Source: Flavobacterium alvei
GTDB lineage: Bacteria; Bacteroidota; Bacteroidia; Flavobacteriales; Flavobacteriaceae
Direction: 5' to 3'
Length of the DNA: 64,000 nt
Assembly (NCBI RefSeq): GCF_002920895.1
Contig: NZ_PQVG01000005.1
Coordinates: forward strand, 186,001-250,000
A program made the position numbers and the translations under genes. Below the pieces are notes generated by a model. It saw only the letters and a list, made by a program, of their open reading frames with translations. It was not told where the DNA came from and ran no database searches. Shown here in pieces: positions 1 to 7,947 of the stretch. Position 1 is the stretch's first letter; every line of letters starts with the position of its first letter.

Positions 1-2119
1 TTTCTCTTTCATTCATTGGAACAAATTTTTCGCCTCTGGCTTCAGCTTTTTTCTTGCTTTCATCATAACTTTTCACAAAGTCAGGATCCGATTTCAAACT
101 TTCTTCAATTTTCAAAGCCTGTGTTCTTAAATCTTTTTGACCATTTGCAATTTCTTCCTCTGTATAAGGAACACCAAGAGTTTGCATGGCTTTCATTTTA
201 TTTTCAGTCATTGAAACATCCATAGCCTTATTATCAAACAACCATTTGTATCCTGGCATAATTGAACCAGCCGAAATACTTTGTGGACTCCAAAAGTGAT
301 TGAAATGCCAGTTGTCATTGTACTTACCACCAACTCTCAACAAATCTGGACCTGTTCTTTTTGACCCCCAAAGAAATGGGTGATCGTAAACAAATTCTCC
401 TGCTTTTCCTTGTGGTCCATAACGTTCTACTTCGCTTCTGAAAGGACGAACCATTTGAGAGTGACAACTTACACAACCTTCACGGATGTATAAATCACGA
501 CCTTGCAATTCTAATGGAGTATAAGGTTTTACGCTAGTGATCGTTGGAATGTTAGATTTTACCATAATGGTTGGTACAATTTGAATAATTCCTCCAATCA
601 AGATGGCAACTGTTGCCAAAATGGTTAATTGAATTGGTTTTCTTTCTAACCAAGGGTGGAATTTTTCTCCTTTAACTCTACCAGCACTTATTGTTTGTAA
701 TTCAGGCGCTTCAGCTAATTCATCTTCGATACTTTCACCAGCTCGCACGGTTTGTATGATATTGTAAACCAAAACTAACATACCTGTAAGATATAATGTT
801 CCTCCAATAGCTCTCATCCAATACATTGGCATAATTTGAGTTACCGTTTCAAGGAAGTTACCATAAGTTAAGGTTCCATCAGGATTGAATTGTTTCCACA
901 TCGATGCTTGAGTAAATCCTGCAACATACATTGGGAGTGTATAAAGTATAATTCCCAAAGTTCCAATCCAAAAGTGGAAGTTGGCTAATTTAGTAGAAAA
1001 TAAAGTTGTTTTGGCCATTCTTGGAATCAACCAATAGATAATACCAAAAGACATAAATCCGTTCCAAGCTAAAGCTCCAACGTGAACGTGAGCAATAATC
1101 CAATCGGTAAAATGCGCAATAGCATTTACATTTTTAAGCGATAACATTGGTCCTTCAAAAGTAGCCATACCATAACCAGTAATAGCAACAACGAAGAATT
1201 TCAATACTGGTTCTTCACGAACTTTGTCCCAAACTCCTCTCAAAGTCAATAATCCGTTAATCATACCTCCCCAAGACGGAGCAATCAACATAACCGAAAA
1301 CACAACTCCTAAATTTTGTGCCCAAGTAGGCAAAGCGGTATATAATAAATGGTGAGGACCAGCCCAAATGTATAAGAAAATCAACGACCAGAAGTGAACA
1401 ATTGATAATCTATAAGAATAAACAGGACGATTGGCTACTTTTGGAACAAAATAATACATCAATCCTAAAAATGGAGTCGTCAAGAAGAAAGCTACTGCGT
1501 TGTGACCATACCACCATTGTACCAAAGCATCTTGAACCCCTGCATAAACAGAGTAACTTTTCATTGCAGAAATAGGCAATTCTAAACTGTTGAAAATATG
1601 CAAAACAGCAACTGTAACAAATGTTGCGATATAAAACCAAATAGCTACATAAAGATGACGCTCTCTTCTTTTTAAAATTGTACCAATCATATTAATACCA
1701 AAAGCAACCCAAATTAAGGCAATGGCAATATCTATTGGCCATTCTAACTCAGCATATTCTTTTGAAGTACTGTATCCTAAAGGCAAGGAAACTGCGGCTG
1801 CAACAATAATTAATTGCCATCCCCAAAAGTTTAAATTACTCAAAAAGTCACTAAACATTCTGGCTTTTAATAATCGCTGAAGCGAATAATAGGTCCCTGC
1901 AAACATTGCATTTCCTACAAAGGCAAAAATTACAGCATTGGTATGTAAAGGTCTCAATCTTCCAAAACTCAACCACGAAATACCGTCGGTGATGTTTGGA
2001 AAAAGAAACATAATGGCTAGAATAAGTCCTACCAACATTCCCACAACACCAAAAACGATGGTTGCGTAAATGAATTTCTTTACAATTTTGTTGTCATAAT
2101 AAAACTGTTGCATTTCCAT
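1..2119 (-). CDS. ccoN: cbb3-type cytochrome c oxidase, fused subunits I and II (CcoN-CcoO), 3' end off window
   Basis: Terminal oxidase of the high-affinity cbb3 class; it reduces O2 at the cytoplasmic membrane and pumps protons. About 706 codons are visible and the C-terminus lies beyond the left edge. The N-terminal two thirds is a polytopic heme-copper oxidase subunit I. After it comes a mono-heme cytochrome c segment with the motif CVSCH at about residues 549-553 (bases 461-475), which is the CcoO part. This fusion is usual in Flavobacteriia. I chose the ATG at 2119 (MEMQQFYYDN), just upstream of a second in-frame Met. It lies 37 bp downstream of ccoS and is presumably co-transcribed from the promoter ahead of ccoS, which carries tandem FNR-type palindromes. 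High confidence in the family; the total length is unknown. Confidence 0.93.
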   Translation of the reverse strand, partial: MEMQQFYYDNKIVKKFIYATIVFGVVGMLVGLILAIMFLFPNITDGISWLSFGRLRPLHTNAVIFAFVGNAMFAGTYYSLQRLLKARMFSDFLSNLNFWGWQLIIVAAAVSLPLGYSTSKEYAELEWPIDIAIALIWVAFGINMIGTILKRRERHLYVAIWFYIATFVTVAVLHIFNSLELPISAMKSYSVYAGVQDALVQWWYGHNAVAFFLTTPFLGLMYYFVPKVANRPVYSYRLSIVHFWSLIFLYIWAGPHHLLYTALPTWAQNLGVVFSVMLIAPSWGGMINGLLTLRGVWDKVREEPVLKFFVVAITGYGMATFEGPMLSLKNVNAIAHFTDWIIAHVHVGALAWNGFMSFGIIYWLIPRMAKTTLFSTKLANFHFWIGTLGIILYTLPMYVAGFTQASMWKQFNPDGTLTYGNFLETVTQIMPMYWMRAIGGTLYLTGMLVLVYNIIQTVRAGESIEDELAEAPELQTISAGRVKGEKFHPWLERKPIQLTILATVAILIGGIIQIVPTIMVKSNIPTITSVKPYTPLELQGRDLYIREGCVSCHSQMVRPFRSEVERYGPQGKAGEFVYDHPFLWGSKRTGPDLLRVGGKYNDNWHFNHFWSPQSISAGSIMPGYKWLFDNKAMDVSMTENKMKAMQTLGVPYTEEEIANGQKDLRTQALKIEESLKSDPDFVKSYDESKKKAEARGEKFVPMNERE

Positions 2120-2156
2120 AAATAATAATTGTTAATTGATTTAAAAATTCAAAGGT

Positions 2157-2348
2157 TCAAGGTTGTTTTTCAGACATCTGAATGGGTTCGTCACTAGCTT
2201 TTTTAACCAATTCATCGTCAAAAAGCATGCGAACAGAAGGAGTGTAATCATCATCATATTGTCCAGTTTTTACTGCTCTGACAAAGGCAACAAAGAAAAA
2301 AATTGCGACAACTATGCTGATAGAAATAAGTAAATAGATAACACTCAT
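2157..2348 (-). CDS. ccoS: cbb3 oxidase maturation protein CcoS
   Basis: Small single-pass membrane protein (63 aa) needed for cofactor insertion into cbb3 oxidase. The sequence shows one N-terminal hydrophobic helix (about residues 3-24), followed by a short charged tail with the typical QYDDDYTPSVRMLFDDE region, as in CcoS proteins. It sits between ccoI and ccoNO in the same direction, the usual maturation-gene context. Its start lies about 11 nt from the inferred transcription start of the promoter at 2366-2373, so it heads the ccoS-ccoNO unit. Confidence 0.88.
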   Translation of the reverse strand: MSVIYLLISISIVVAIFFFVAFVRAVKTGQYDDDYTPSVRMLFDDELVKKASDEPIQMSEKQP

Positions 2349-2365
2349 AAAACTAATTTAGTTAG

Positions 2366-2373
2366 CAAATGTA
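2366..2373 (-). promoter_or_regulatory. Bacteroidota -7 element of the ccoS-ccoNO promoter
   Basis: On the minus strand the bases read TACATTTG, matching the Bacteroidota -7 consensus TAnnTTTG. The upstream edge (2373) lies 29.5 bp from the centre of the first FNR-type palindrome (2402.5) and 47.5 bp from the second (2420.5). No clear TTG -33 box is present, as expected for an activator-dependent promoter. The transcription start is inferred, not seen. Confidence 0.6.
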
Positions 2374-2395
2374 CTATATCGATTTTTCTCAAATT

Positions 2396-2409
2396 ATGAT
2401 ATTTATCAT
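2396..2409. promoter_or_regulatory. FNR-type operator, proximal copy upstream of ccoS
   Basis: The bases read ATGATATTTATCAT, two perfect inverted half-sites (ATGAT/ATCAT) separated by four bases. This is one base per half-site away from the E. coli FNR consensus TTGAT-N4-ATCAA. Its centre lies about 43 bp upstream of the inferred ccoS transcription start, the distance of a class II activator. Confidence 0.7.
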
Positions 2410-2413
2410 ATTT

Positions 2414-2427
2414 TTGATATTTATCAA
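2414..2427. promoter_or_regulatory. FNR-type operator, distal copy upstream of ccoS, perfect consensus
   Basis: The bases read TTGATATTTATCAA, an exact match to the enterobacterial FNR consensus TTGAT-N4-ATCAA. It lies 18 bp (centre to centre) upstream of the proximal palindrome, so two Crp/Fnr dimers could bind on nearly the same DNA face. It lies in the 109-bp gap between ccoI and ccoS. Confidence 0.72.
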
Positions 2428-2457
2428 AGTTAGATAAAAAAAAGGTTGTAAATGAAT

Positions 2458-4836
2458 CTATTTTAACCTTTTCGCATAAAAATTACTAACTATTGTTACA
2501 AAACTAACAATCGTAACCGTACTCAAAGGCATAATTATCGCCGCCACTAAGGGCAGCAAATTTCCTGTTATAGCAAATGATAATCCCACAATATTATACA
2601 GAATGGATAATGCGAAACTCATTTTTATTGTTGTAATTGATTTTTGTGATAGTTTCAAAAAATAATTCAATTTCTTGAATTCATTTGCATCCAAAATAGC
2701 ATCGCAAGCTGGCGAAAAAACATTCACGTTTTCAGAAATCGAAATTCCAACATTACTTTGAGCCAATGCTCCAGCATCGTTGAGTCCGTCTCCAACCATC
2801 ATCACATTTGAGCCTTCTTCTTGTATTTTTTTTATAAATTCCAACTTTTGTTCTGGTTTTTGATTGAATATTAATTCGGTGTCTTTGGGCAAAATGTTTT
2901 CTAATAATTCTCTTTCACCTTCGTTATCCCCTGACAAAACCTTGATTTTATAATGCACACTCAATTGTTCGAAAAGTTCTGCTAATCCTTCCCTATATTG
3001 ATTGTTAAAAATATATTTACCTAAATATACTTCATTCATCTTGACATGAACAGATGTTTGTTGAATGCTATTATCTTCAATCTTACCCACAAAATCTGCC
3101 GAACCAAACTTAATTTGTTTTCCATCGACAATAGCTTGAATCCCCTTACCTGTTATTTCTTCAAAATCATTAATTAGAATTCTTTTACATTCTGGCAAAA
3201 AATCATACAACATTCGACTCAATGGATGATTGGATGCTCTAAGGACATTTTTTAAAACCAGTAAATCATCCTCTGAAAGCGTGATTCCCTCATAAGAAAT
3301 ATTCGATTTTTTATTGGTTGTAATGGTTCCTGTTTTGTCAAAAACGATGGTGTCAACTTGAGCTAATTGCTCTATTACTAAAGCGTTTTTGAGATAAAAT
3401 TTCTTCTTGCCCAAAATTCGCAAAACATTTCCCATTGTAAAGGGAGCTGTTAATGCCAATGCACAAGGGCAAGCTACAATCAAAACCGCTGTAAAAACAT
3501 TGAAAGCAATATTGGCATCTATAAATATCCAATATCCAAAACCTGCAAAAGCAATGAGCAATAATATGGGGGTAAAATAATGGCTCACTTTATCTGTAAT
3601 GGATTTGTGTTTTTGTTCGACATTTTTCTGAAAAACATCATTACTCCAAAGTTGTGTCAAATAGCTTTGCGAAACCGAGTGCAACACTTCCATTTCTATG
3701 ACTTTACCTATTTGTTTGCCGCCAGCAAAAAGCTTATCGCCCGACTTTTTAGCAATTGGAATGGCTTCTCCAGTCACAAAACTATAATCGATTTCGGCTT
3801 TGTCAGAAATTAGAATTCCATCAACAGGAATTAATTCTTGATTTCGAATCAAAAGGCGATTTCCTTTTTCGACATCATAAATAGGAACGCTTTCTTCAGA
3901 AAAATCAGTGTTGATTCGAGTAATTGCAATTGGAAAATAAGATTTAAAATCTCTTTCGAAACTCAAAAAACTATAGGTTTTTATTTGAAACATCTTGCCC
4001 AAAAGCATAAAGAAAATCAAACCAGTCAAACTGTCAAAAAAACCAGAGCCATAATCCATTATGATGTCAAAAGTACTTCTGATAAAAAATATAATGATTC
4101 CCAAAGCAATTGGAATATCAATATTCAACAAACCCGATTTGATACTTTTGTAAGCCGAAACATAATATCCACTAGCCGAATATAAAAAAGATGGCAATGA
4201 TAACGCAAAAATTAACCATCTAAAAAACGGCTTATAAGTGTCTAACCAAAACTCTTTGACCTCAAAATATTCGGGAAAAGAAAGCAACATTATATTGCCA
4301 AAGCAAAAGAAAGCCAAACCCAGTTTATAAGTCAAACTCCTATCGACATTGTTTTTGCCAGTTTCATAATTTTCTAAACTGATGTAAGGTTCATATCCAA
4401 TAGAACTCAATAAATGAACAATCTTTTTGAGCGAAACAACTTCTGGATTATAGGTAATTCGGACTTTCTTTTGAGGAAAGTTGACTTGAGAAGTACTTAT
4501 CCCCTCTTGTAGTTTTTGAAGATTTTCTAGAATCCAAATACAAGAACTACAGTGAATATGGGGTATATTCAAAGAAACAATTGCAGCAGAATCTTCTTGA
4601 AATTCTAAAAGTTTTGCAACAATACTTTCATTGTCTAAAAAATCATATTTACCACTGATGTCAAGCGGAGTCGCTCCAGGAGATTTCTCAAAATCATAAT
4701 AGCAAATCATATCATTTTGACTAAAAATTTCGTACACGGTTTTGCAACCATTGCAACAAAAAACTTTTTCATCAAAGACAATTTGGTCCTCTTTTTGAAG
4801 ATCCAGCCCACAGTGGAAACAGTTTTTAACCTCCAT
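2458..4836 (-). CDS. ccoI: heavy-metal P1B-type ATPase CcoI (copper transport for cbb3 oxidase)
   Basis: Copper-translocating P-type ATPase (792 aa) that supplies copper for cbb3 oxidase assembly. An N-terminal Cys-rich metal-binding segment (C6xxC9, C27C28xxC31) is followed by an HMA domain with CSSC at about 96-99. Then come membrane helices, the TGEAIPI loop, the CPC ion-binding motif (about 456-458), the phosphorylation motif DKTGT (about 500) and the GDGLNDAGAL hinge. I chose ATG 4836 over the upstream TTG at 4863, because that TTG lies inside the -7 element TATATTTG (4861-4868). It lies between ccoS and the divergent Crp/Fnr gene, with an FNR-type palindrome upstream. Clear family assignment. 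Confidence 0.93.
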   Translation of the reverse strand: MEVKNCFHCGLDLQKEDQIVFDEKVFCCNGCKTVYEIFSQNDMICYYDFEKSPGATPLDISGKYDFLDNESIVAKLLEFQEDSAAIVSLNIPHIHCSSCIWILENLQKLQEGISTSQVNFPQKKVRITYNPEVVSLKKIVHLLSSIGYEPYISLENYETGKNNVDRSLTYKLGLAFFCFGNIMLLSFPEYFEVKEFWLDTYKPFFRWLIFALSLPSFLYSASGYYVSAYKSIKSGLLNIDIPIALGIIIFFIRSTFDIIMDYGSGFFDSLTGLIFFMLLGKMFQIKTYSFLSFERDFKSYFPIAITRINTDFSEESVPIYDVEKGNRLLIRNQELIPVDGILISDKAEIDYSFVTGEAIPIAKKSGDKLFAGGKQIGKVIEMEVLHSVSQSYLTQLWSNDVFQKNVEQKHKSITDKVSHYFTPILLLIAFAGFGYWIFIDANIAFNVFTAVLIVACPCALALTAPFTMGNVLRILGKKKFYLKNALVIEQLAQVDTIVFDKTGTITTNKKSNISYEGITLSEDDLLVLKNVLRASNHPLSRMLYDFLPECKRILINDFEEITGKGIQAIVDGKQIKFGSADFVGKIEDNSIQQTSVHVKMNEVYLGKYIFNNQYREGLAELFEQLSVHYKIKVLSGDNEGERELLENILPKDTELIFNQKPEQKLEFIKKIQEEGSNVMMVGDGLNDAGALAQSNVGISISENVNVFSPACDAILDANEFKKLNYFLKLSQKSITTIKMSFALSILYNIVGLSFAITGNLLPLVAAIIMPLSTVTIVSFVTIVSNFYAKRLK

Positions 4837-4860
4837 AAATTTTTCTGTTTTTACAGCCCA

Positions 4861-4868
4861 CAAATATA
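4861..4868 (-). promoter_or_regulatory. -7 element of the ccoI promoter
   Basis: The minus strand reads TATATTTG (consensus TAnnTTTG), 25 bp upstream of the chosen ccoI start. The upstream edge is 28.5 bp from the centre of the FNR-type palindrome at 4890-4903, close to the spacing at the cco and kor promoters. Confidence 0.55.
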
Positions 4869-4889
4869 ATAGCTGAAAAAATTAAAAAT

Positions 4890-4903
4890 ATGATAATTAT
4901 CAT
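4890..4903. promoter_or_regulatory. FNR-type operator between ccoI and the Crp/Fnr gene
   Basis: The bases read ATGATAATTATCAT, a perfect 14-bp palindrome with the same half-sites as the copy at 2396-2409. It lies 28.5 bp from the ccoI -7 element, an activating position. It lies only 16.5 bp from the -7 element of the divergent regulator gene, so it would cover that promoter's -33 region. I infer activation of ccoI and negative autoregulation of the regulator. Confidence 0.7.
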
Positions 4904-4912
4904 ATAATTTCG

Positions 4913-4920
4913 TAGATTTG
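4913..4920 (+). promoter_or_regulatory. -7 element of the Crp/Fnr regulator promoter
   Basis: TAGATTTG matches TAnnTTTG and lies 25 bp upstream of the ATG at 4946. The expected -33 position falls inside the palindrome 4890-4903 and no TTG is present there. Confidence 0.55.
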
Positions 4921-4945
4921 CAAGTCAATTTTATATTTTTCTTAT

Positions 4946-5632
4946 ATGGGTAAATGTGAACAATGCATCGTTAGAGAGATCAGCTCATTAAAAGCGCTAA
5001 ATAAAGACGAACTATTAAAACTCGCTGAATGCAAAACATCTTATACAATAAAAAAAGGGAGTCCCATCTTTGAAGAGGGTGAAATTGTAAATGGGATATA
5101 TTGCGTTACAACTGGAGCTTGCAAATTATCTAAACTAAGCCCAAATGGCAAAGACCAAATTATAAAATTAGTAAAAGCTGGGGAATTGTTAGGACAACGT
5201 TCTATGATTAGTGATGAACCTGCCAATTTAAGTGCTGTAGCGCTAGAAGATATGGAGGTTTGTTTTATTCCAAAAAGCGAAGTTTTGAGCATGTTTGATT
5301 CTAACAATCAGTTTTCAATGAATATGATGAAAACGATTTGTGGTGATTTGAAAGACGCCAGCGAACATATGATTTCTATTTCTCAAAAAACAGTCAAAGA
5401 ACGATTAGCAGAAACTCTTATTTATCTCGATGAAACTTTTGGTAAAAACCCAGACGGATCACTACGCATTCAATTGTCTCGTGAAGAAATGGCCGGAATG
5501 ATTGGAACCGCAACCGAAAGTTGCATTCGATTGTTATCTGATTTTAATAAAATTGGATTAATTAGTTTGATTGGCAAAAAAATAGTGGTTAAGGATACTG
5601 CTAAACTGAAGCGAATTGCCGATATCGTTTAA
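4946..5632 (+). CDS. Crp/Fnr family transcriptional regulator
   Basis: Transcription factor (228 aa) with an N-terminal cyclic-nucleotide-binding-like beta-roll (about 15-125), a dimerisation helix and a C-terminal winged helix-turn-helix (about 150-220). The recognition helix TATESCIRLL keeps the Glu (191) and Arg (195) that read the TGA core in CRP and FNR; the FNR Ser is replaced by Ile. Cysteines lie at 4, 7, 29, 53, 59, 106, 132 and 193. C4xxC7 plus C29 and a later Cys could bind an Fe-S cluster, but the spacing differs from E. coli FNR (20, 23, 29, 122). Divergent from ccoI, with an FNR-type palindrome between them. It is the obvious candidate to bind the sites in this window, but that is inference. 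Confidence 0.9.
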   Translation: MGKCEQCIVREISSLKALNKDELLKLAECKTSYTIKKGSPIFEEGEIVNGIYCVTTGACKLSKLSPNGKDQIIKLVKAGELLGQRSMISDEPANLSAVALEDMEVCFIPKSEVLSMFDSNNQFSMNMMKTICGDLKDASEHMISISQKTVKERLAETLIYLDETFGKNPDGSLRIQLSREEMAGMIGTATESCIRLLSDFNKIGLISLIGKKIVVKDTAKLKRIADIV

Positions 5633-5650
5633 ACTTTAGACTCTTTTCTA

Positions 5651-5694
5651 AAATGATATTTGAAAATCAATGGTTTTCAAATATCATTTTTTTT
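5651..5694 (+). terminator. intrinsic terminator after the Crp/Fnr gene
   Basis: A perfect 16-bp stem (5651-5666 with 5674-5689) encloses a 7-nt loop and is followed by a run of T (to 5694). It lies 19 bp after the regulator stop codon. Confidence 0.85.
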
Positions 5695-5800
5695 GCTTTG
5701 TTCCCAAATTCTAATAAAACTCATTTAATTCCAAAAACTTTAACTTTCATTTATAAAAAAAATTTAAGGTTAACTTGTGCACAAATTCTAAATTTGCAAA

Positions 5801-6148
5801 ATGAATTGGATTCGGAAAACTGTCATTTTTGTTGGACTTACAATCGTTTTTTTATTTGCCTTTAGCGCAAACGAAGTTTCTATTTCAAACGTTCCACTAG
5901 AAAAACAAGAATCTTCACTTTCTGTCGAAAAAATCCATTCTTCGGCTTTTATTGAACCGCAAGCGAGTAATCTCTTAACTTTTTCTCAAAAAAATCCCGA
6001 TCTTTCCTTTTCGAAATATCTAGAAAATTATCTGGTAAGTATTCCTGATTTAAAAATTGGAATCTCTTTCCCCTTTTTTGCAAACCAAGACATCAACCGA
6101 TGCGAAATGGTTTCGCTCCTACTCTTCCCTTTCCATATTTTTTGGTAA
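5801..6148 (+). CDS. hypothetical protein with N-terminal membrane helix
   Basis: 115-aa protein of unknown function. Residues 7-23 form one hydrophobic helix (signal anchor or signal peptide). The rest is polar, with no motif I recognise. A TAAATTTG -7-like element (5789-5796) ends four bases before the ATG, so translation would be nearly leaderless or would begin further downstream. It stands alone between the regulator terminator and a palindromic intergenic repeat. It could be a non-coding shadow, but it has a promoter and a plausible secretion start. Confidence 0.5.
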   Translation: MNWIRKTVIFVGLTIVFLFAFSANEVSISNVPLEKQESSLSVEKIHSSAFIEPQASNLLTFSQKNPDLSFSKYLENYLVSIPDLKIGISFPFFANQDINRCEMVSLLLFPFHIFW

Positions 6149-6266
6149 TTTAAAGCATTCTCTTAAAATTTTGAAGAAATAAATCTTCTTCTTTTGAGCT
6201 AATATCTCTTGGATATTCAGTTCCTTTTATGCTTATACCTGAACTTGATTAATAGTAAAAAGTTTA

Positions 6267-6393
6267 AACCACATAGAAAAATTATTTTCTTTTAATAAAA
6301 AGGCGCTTTGCTTATCATAGATTTGATAGCTATGTGTAAATAAAATGCCTATGGAATCCTTTGTAAATTATATTTTCAATATTCTATGTGGTT
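6267..6393. repeat. nested palindromic intergenic repeat
   Basis: A 12-bp perfect inverted repeat (AACCACATAGAA at 6267-6278 and its complement at 6382-6393) encloses about 100 bp. Inside are further short palindromes (AGGC/GCCT at 6301/6347 and CATAG/CTATG around 6316-6334). There is no ORF. The arrangement resembles dispersed palindromic intergenic repeats of flavobacterial genomes; that resemblance is from memory and not checked. Confidence 0.5.
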
Positions 6394-6444
6394 AAAATTA
6401 TGAATCAAACTCAGGTCAATATTAATTTCAAAAAACAAAAACAC

Positions 6445-6924
6445 ATGGATACATCTGTAACAATAATAGGCCTTATCATAACAATTTTAATCGGAATTCC
6501 GCTTTTCTATGCAATGCGTTCCAACTCAATTAACAAGGCAAAAACCAAAGAAATAATGACTAAATTCAGCCAAAACAATCGTTTCAACTTTGAAAAAACA
6601 GAAACGCAAAACAAAAAAGTTTTGGCCATAGACGAAAAGAACAAAGGCTTTTTATTAATTGACTTCAACTCCAAAGAAAAAGAAGTCGTAAATTTTATAG
6701 ATTTAAACACTGTTGAATCCTGCAAACTTGCCATTACAGCCGAAGGCAATTCGAATACTATTGAAAAAATTGATTTTGAATTTCAACATAAAAAAGATAA
6801 AAAAACAGAATCCATTCCGTTTTACAAAATCGAAAACGACCAAATGGGTCAAGTATGTTTGCACGAAGACCATCAATTGGCAAAAAAATGGAGGGAAATT
6901 ATTCAGAATTGCATTTCAAGCTAG
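6445..6924 (+). CDS. hypothetical membrane-anchored protein
   Basis: Protein of unknown function, 159 aa from the chosen start (MDTSVTIIGL). In-frame ATG codons at 6388 and 6400 would add up to 19 residues; 6388 lies inside the palindromic repeat, so I prefer 6445. One hydrophobic N-terminal helix (about residues 4-24) is followed by a soluble domain rich in Lys and beta-strand-like patterns. It has no enzymatic motif that I recognise. It is monocistronic and ends just before a strong hairpin terminator. Confidence 0.65.
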   Translation: MDTSVTIIGLIITILIGIPLFYAMRSNSINKAKTKEIMTKFSQNNRFNFEKTETQNKKVLAIDEKNKGFLLIDFNSKEKEVVNFIDLNTVESCKLAITAEGNSNTIEKIDFEFQHKKDKKTESIPFYKIENDQMGQVCLHEDHQLAKKWREIIQNCISS

Positions 6925-6947
6925 CATTTTATGATTATTAATTCACT

Positions 6948-6977
6948 AAAAAGAGGCCTTAAAAAAGCCTCTTTTTC
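6948..6977 (+). terminator. intrinsic terminator, possibly bidirectional
   Basis: A 10-bp stem (AAAAAGAGGC, 6948-6957, with 6967-6976) encloses a 9-nt loop, with T runs on one side and A runs on the other. It lies 24 bp after the hypothetical membrane-protein gene and faces the convergent gene at 7050. Confidence 0.8.
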
Positions 6978-7049
6978 TTTGTAAAATATTTTTATGAAAA
7001 CTACTAGCCCAGAGCTGCCAAATGCTTGGACTATCGAGGTGGCATTAGC

Positions 7050-7487
7050 CTAGTTCGGTAAGTTTGGATTATTTAACAAATAAAAGGTTTGCCATTTAGT
7101 GTCATTATCATATGACTTTTTTATTCTTATTTTTTGAAAATCAGGACTTATTTCGATTACATAACAGTAACGATCTGTTTTTATATAATTTCCCGAAGAA
7201 GAATTACCAATTTTTGAATTATCAAATATACTAGAAGGGTCATTACAAGATATATTTGTAAAGTAATAATTGCCACTACCCAATTTTTTTTGATTAATAT
7301 ATGTGGACATTTGATTTTGTCCAAAATAAAACACAGCTTTTCCTGTAGTACCTTCTTCATTACTCCAATATTTATTTACAATATGTTGTTGAACATTAGT
7401 TGTAAAATAGCTAGTTGTAGTTTGTGAACTCATAGTGTTAATATATAGAAATAGTATTCCTATAAAAATATTTTTTGTAAAATTCAT
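7050..7487 (-). CDS. hypothetical secreted protein
   Basis: 145 aa with an N-terminal signal peptide (about residues 1-21, ending in SSQ, a typical flavobacterial cleavage context). The mature part is Ser/Asn/Tyr rich, predicted beta, with two cysteines that could pair (in ISCNDP and RYCYV). I do not recognise a family. It starts 11 bp downstream of the next membrane-protein gene on the same strand, so they are probably co-transcribed. Confidence 0.65.
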   Translation of the reverse strand: MNFTKNIFIGILFLYINTMSSQTTTSYFTTNVQQHIVNKYWSNEEGTTGKAVFYFGQNQMSTYINQKKLGSGNYYFTNISCNDPSSIFDNSKIGNSSSGNYIKTDRYCYVIEISPDFQKIRIKKSYDNDTKWQTFYLLNNPNLPN

Positions 7488-7498
7488 TGATTTGTTTT

Positions 7499-7867
7499 TT
7501 AAAGTTTAAATAAAAGAATAACTATAATGATTGTTAAAACTAATATAATCCTACTTTTGTTTTTCTGTCTTTTTGTTAATTCAATTTTTTTTATCCATTC
7601 AAAATTTAATATTGATGCGAAGATTGCTCCAAATATTAAAAAGTAAGCAAATGAAATTAGTAAAATTTTATTCGTGCTAATAGAAATTGACCAAGATATG
7701 TGATTTTGAATAAATCTAGTCAAGACAAATGCGATTATATAAATGCATAAACTTAATTGATAACCCAAAGGACCTTTTACTCTTTCATCAGGATAGTCTG
7801 TTCTTTTAAGAATCCGTTTGTAATTTAGTTGATAAATTGTTGATAGGATATATTTAATGAATAACAT
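7499..7867 (-). CDS. hypothetical membrane protein
   Basis: 122 aa with about three hydrophobic helices (near residues 37-55, 68-88 and 106-121) separated by basic loops. No conserved motif is recognised. It is in an apparent two-gene unit with the secreted protein gene downstream (11-bp gap). Both lie between mazG and the hypothetical gene at 6445 and look like lineage-specific accessory genes. Confidence 0.6.
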   Translation of the reverse strand: MLFIKYILSTIYQLNYKRILKRTDYPDERVKGPLGYQLSLCIYIIAFVLTRFIQNHISWSISISTNKILLISFAYFLIFGAIFASILNFEWIKKIELTKRQKNKSRIILVLTIIIVILLFKL

Positions 7868-7891
7868 AATTTTCGTTTTTAAAAAATACCA

Positions 7892-7946
7892 TTTCGGATA
7901 CCAAGACCTAAATTACAATCTGTAGATCAATCTATAGCGTCCGAAA
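7892..7946 (-). terminator. possible structured terminator after mazG
   Basis: An outer inverted repeat (TTTCGGA 7892-7898 with TCCGAAA 7940-7946) encloses an inner stem (CTGTAGA 7920-7926 with 7931-7937). On the minus strand it follows the mazG stop directly and is followed by a T-rich tract (7881-7886 read in reverse). It lies in the 80-bp gap before the next gene. Confidence 0.35.
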
Positions 7947-7947
7947 A

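Noticed and set aside
16..225. Plus-strand 69-codon frame at the left edge
   Set aside because: Lies antisense to the ccoNO gene, whose cytochrome c part is clearly coding on the minus strand.
3580..4185. Plus-strand open frames of 77 and 115 codons inside ccoI
   Set aside because: They are antisense to a well-conserved ATPase with intact motifs and lack any recognisable protein features.
6990..7049. GC-richer patch with GCCAAATGC and GCATTAGCC, considered as a tRNA or riboswitch piece
   Set aside because: No cloverleaf or conserved riboswitch core could be drawn; the patch is only about 50 bp.
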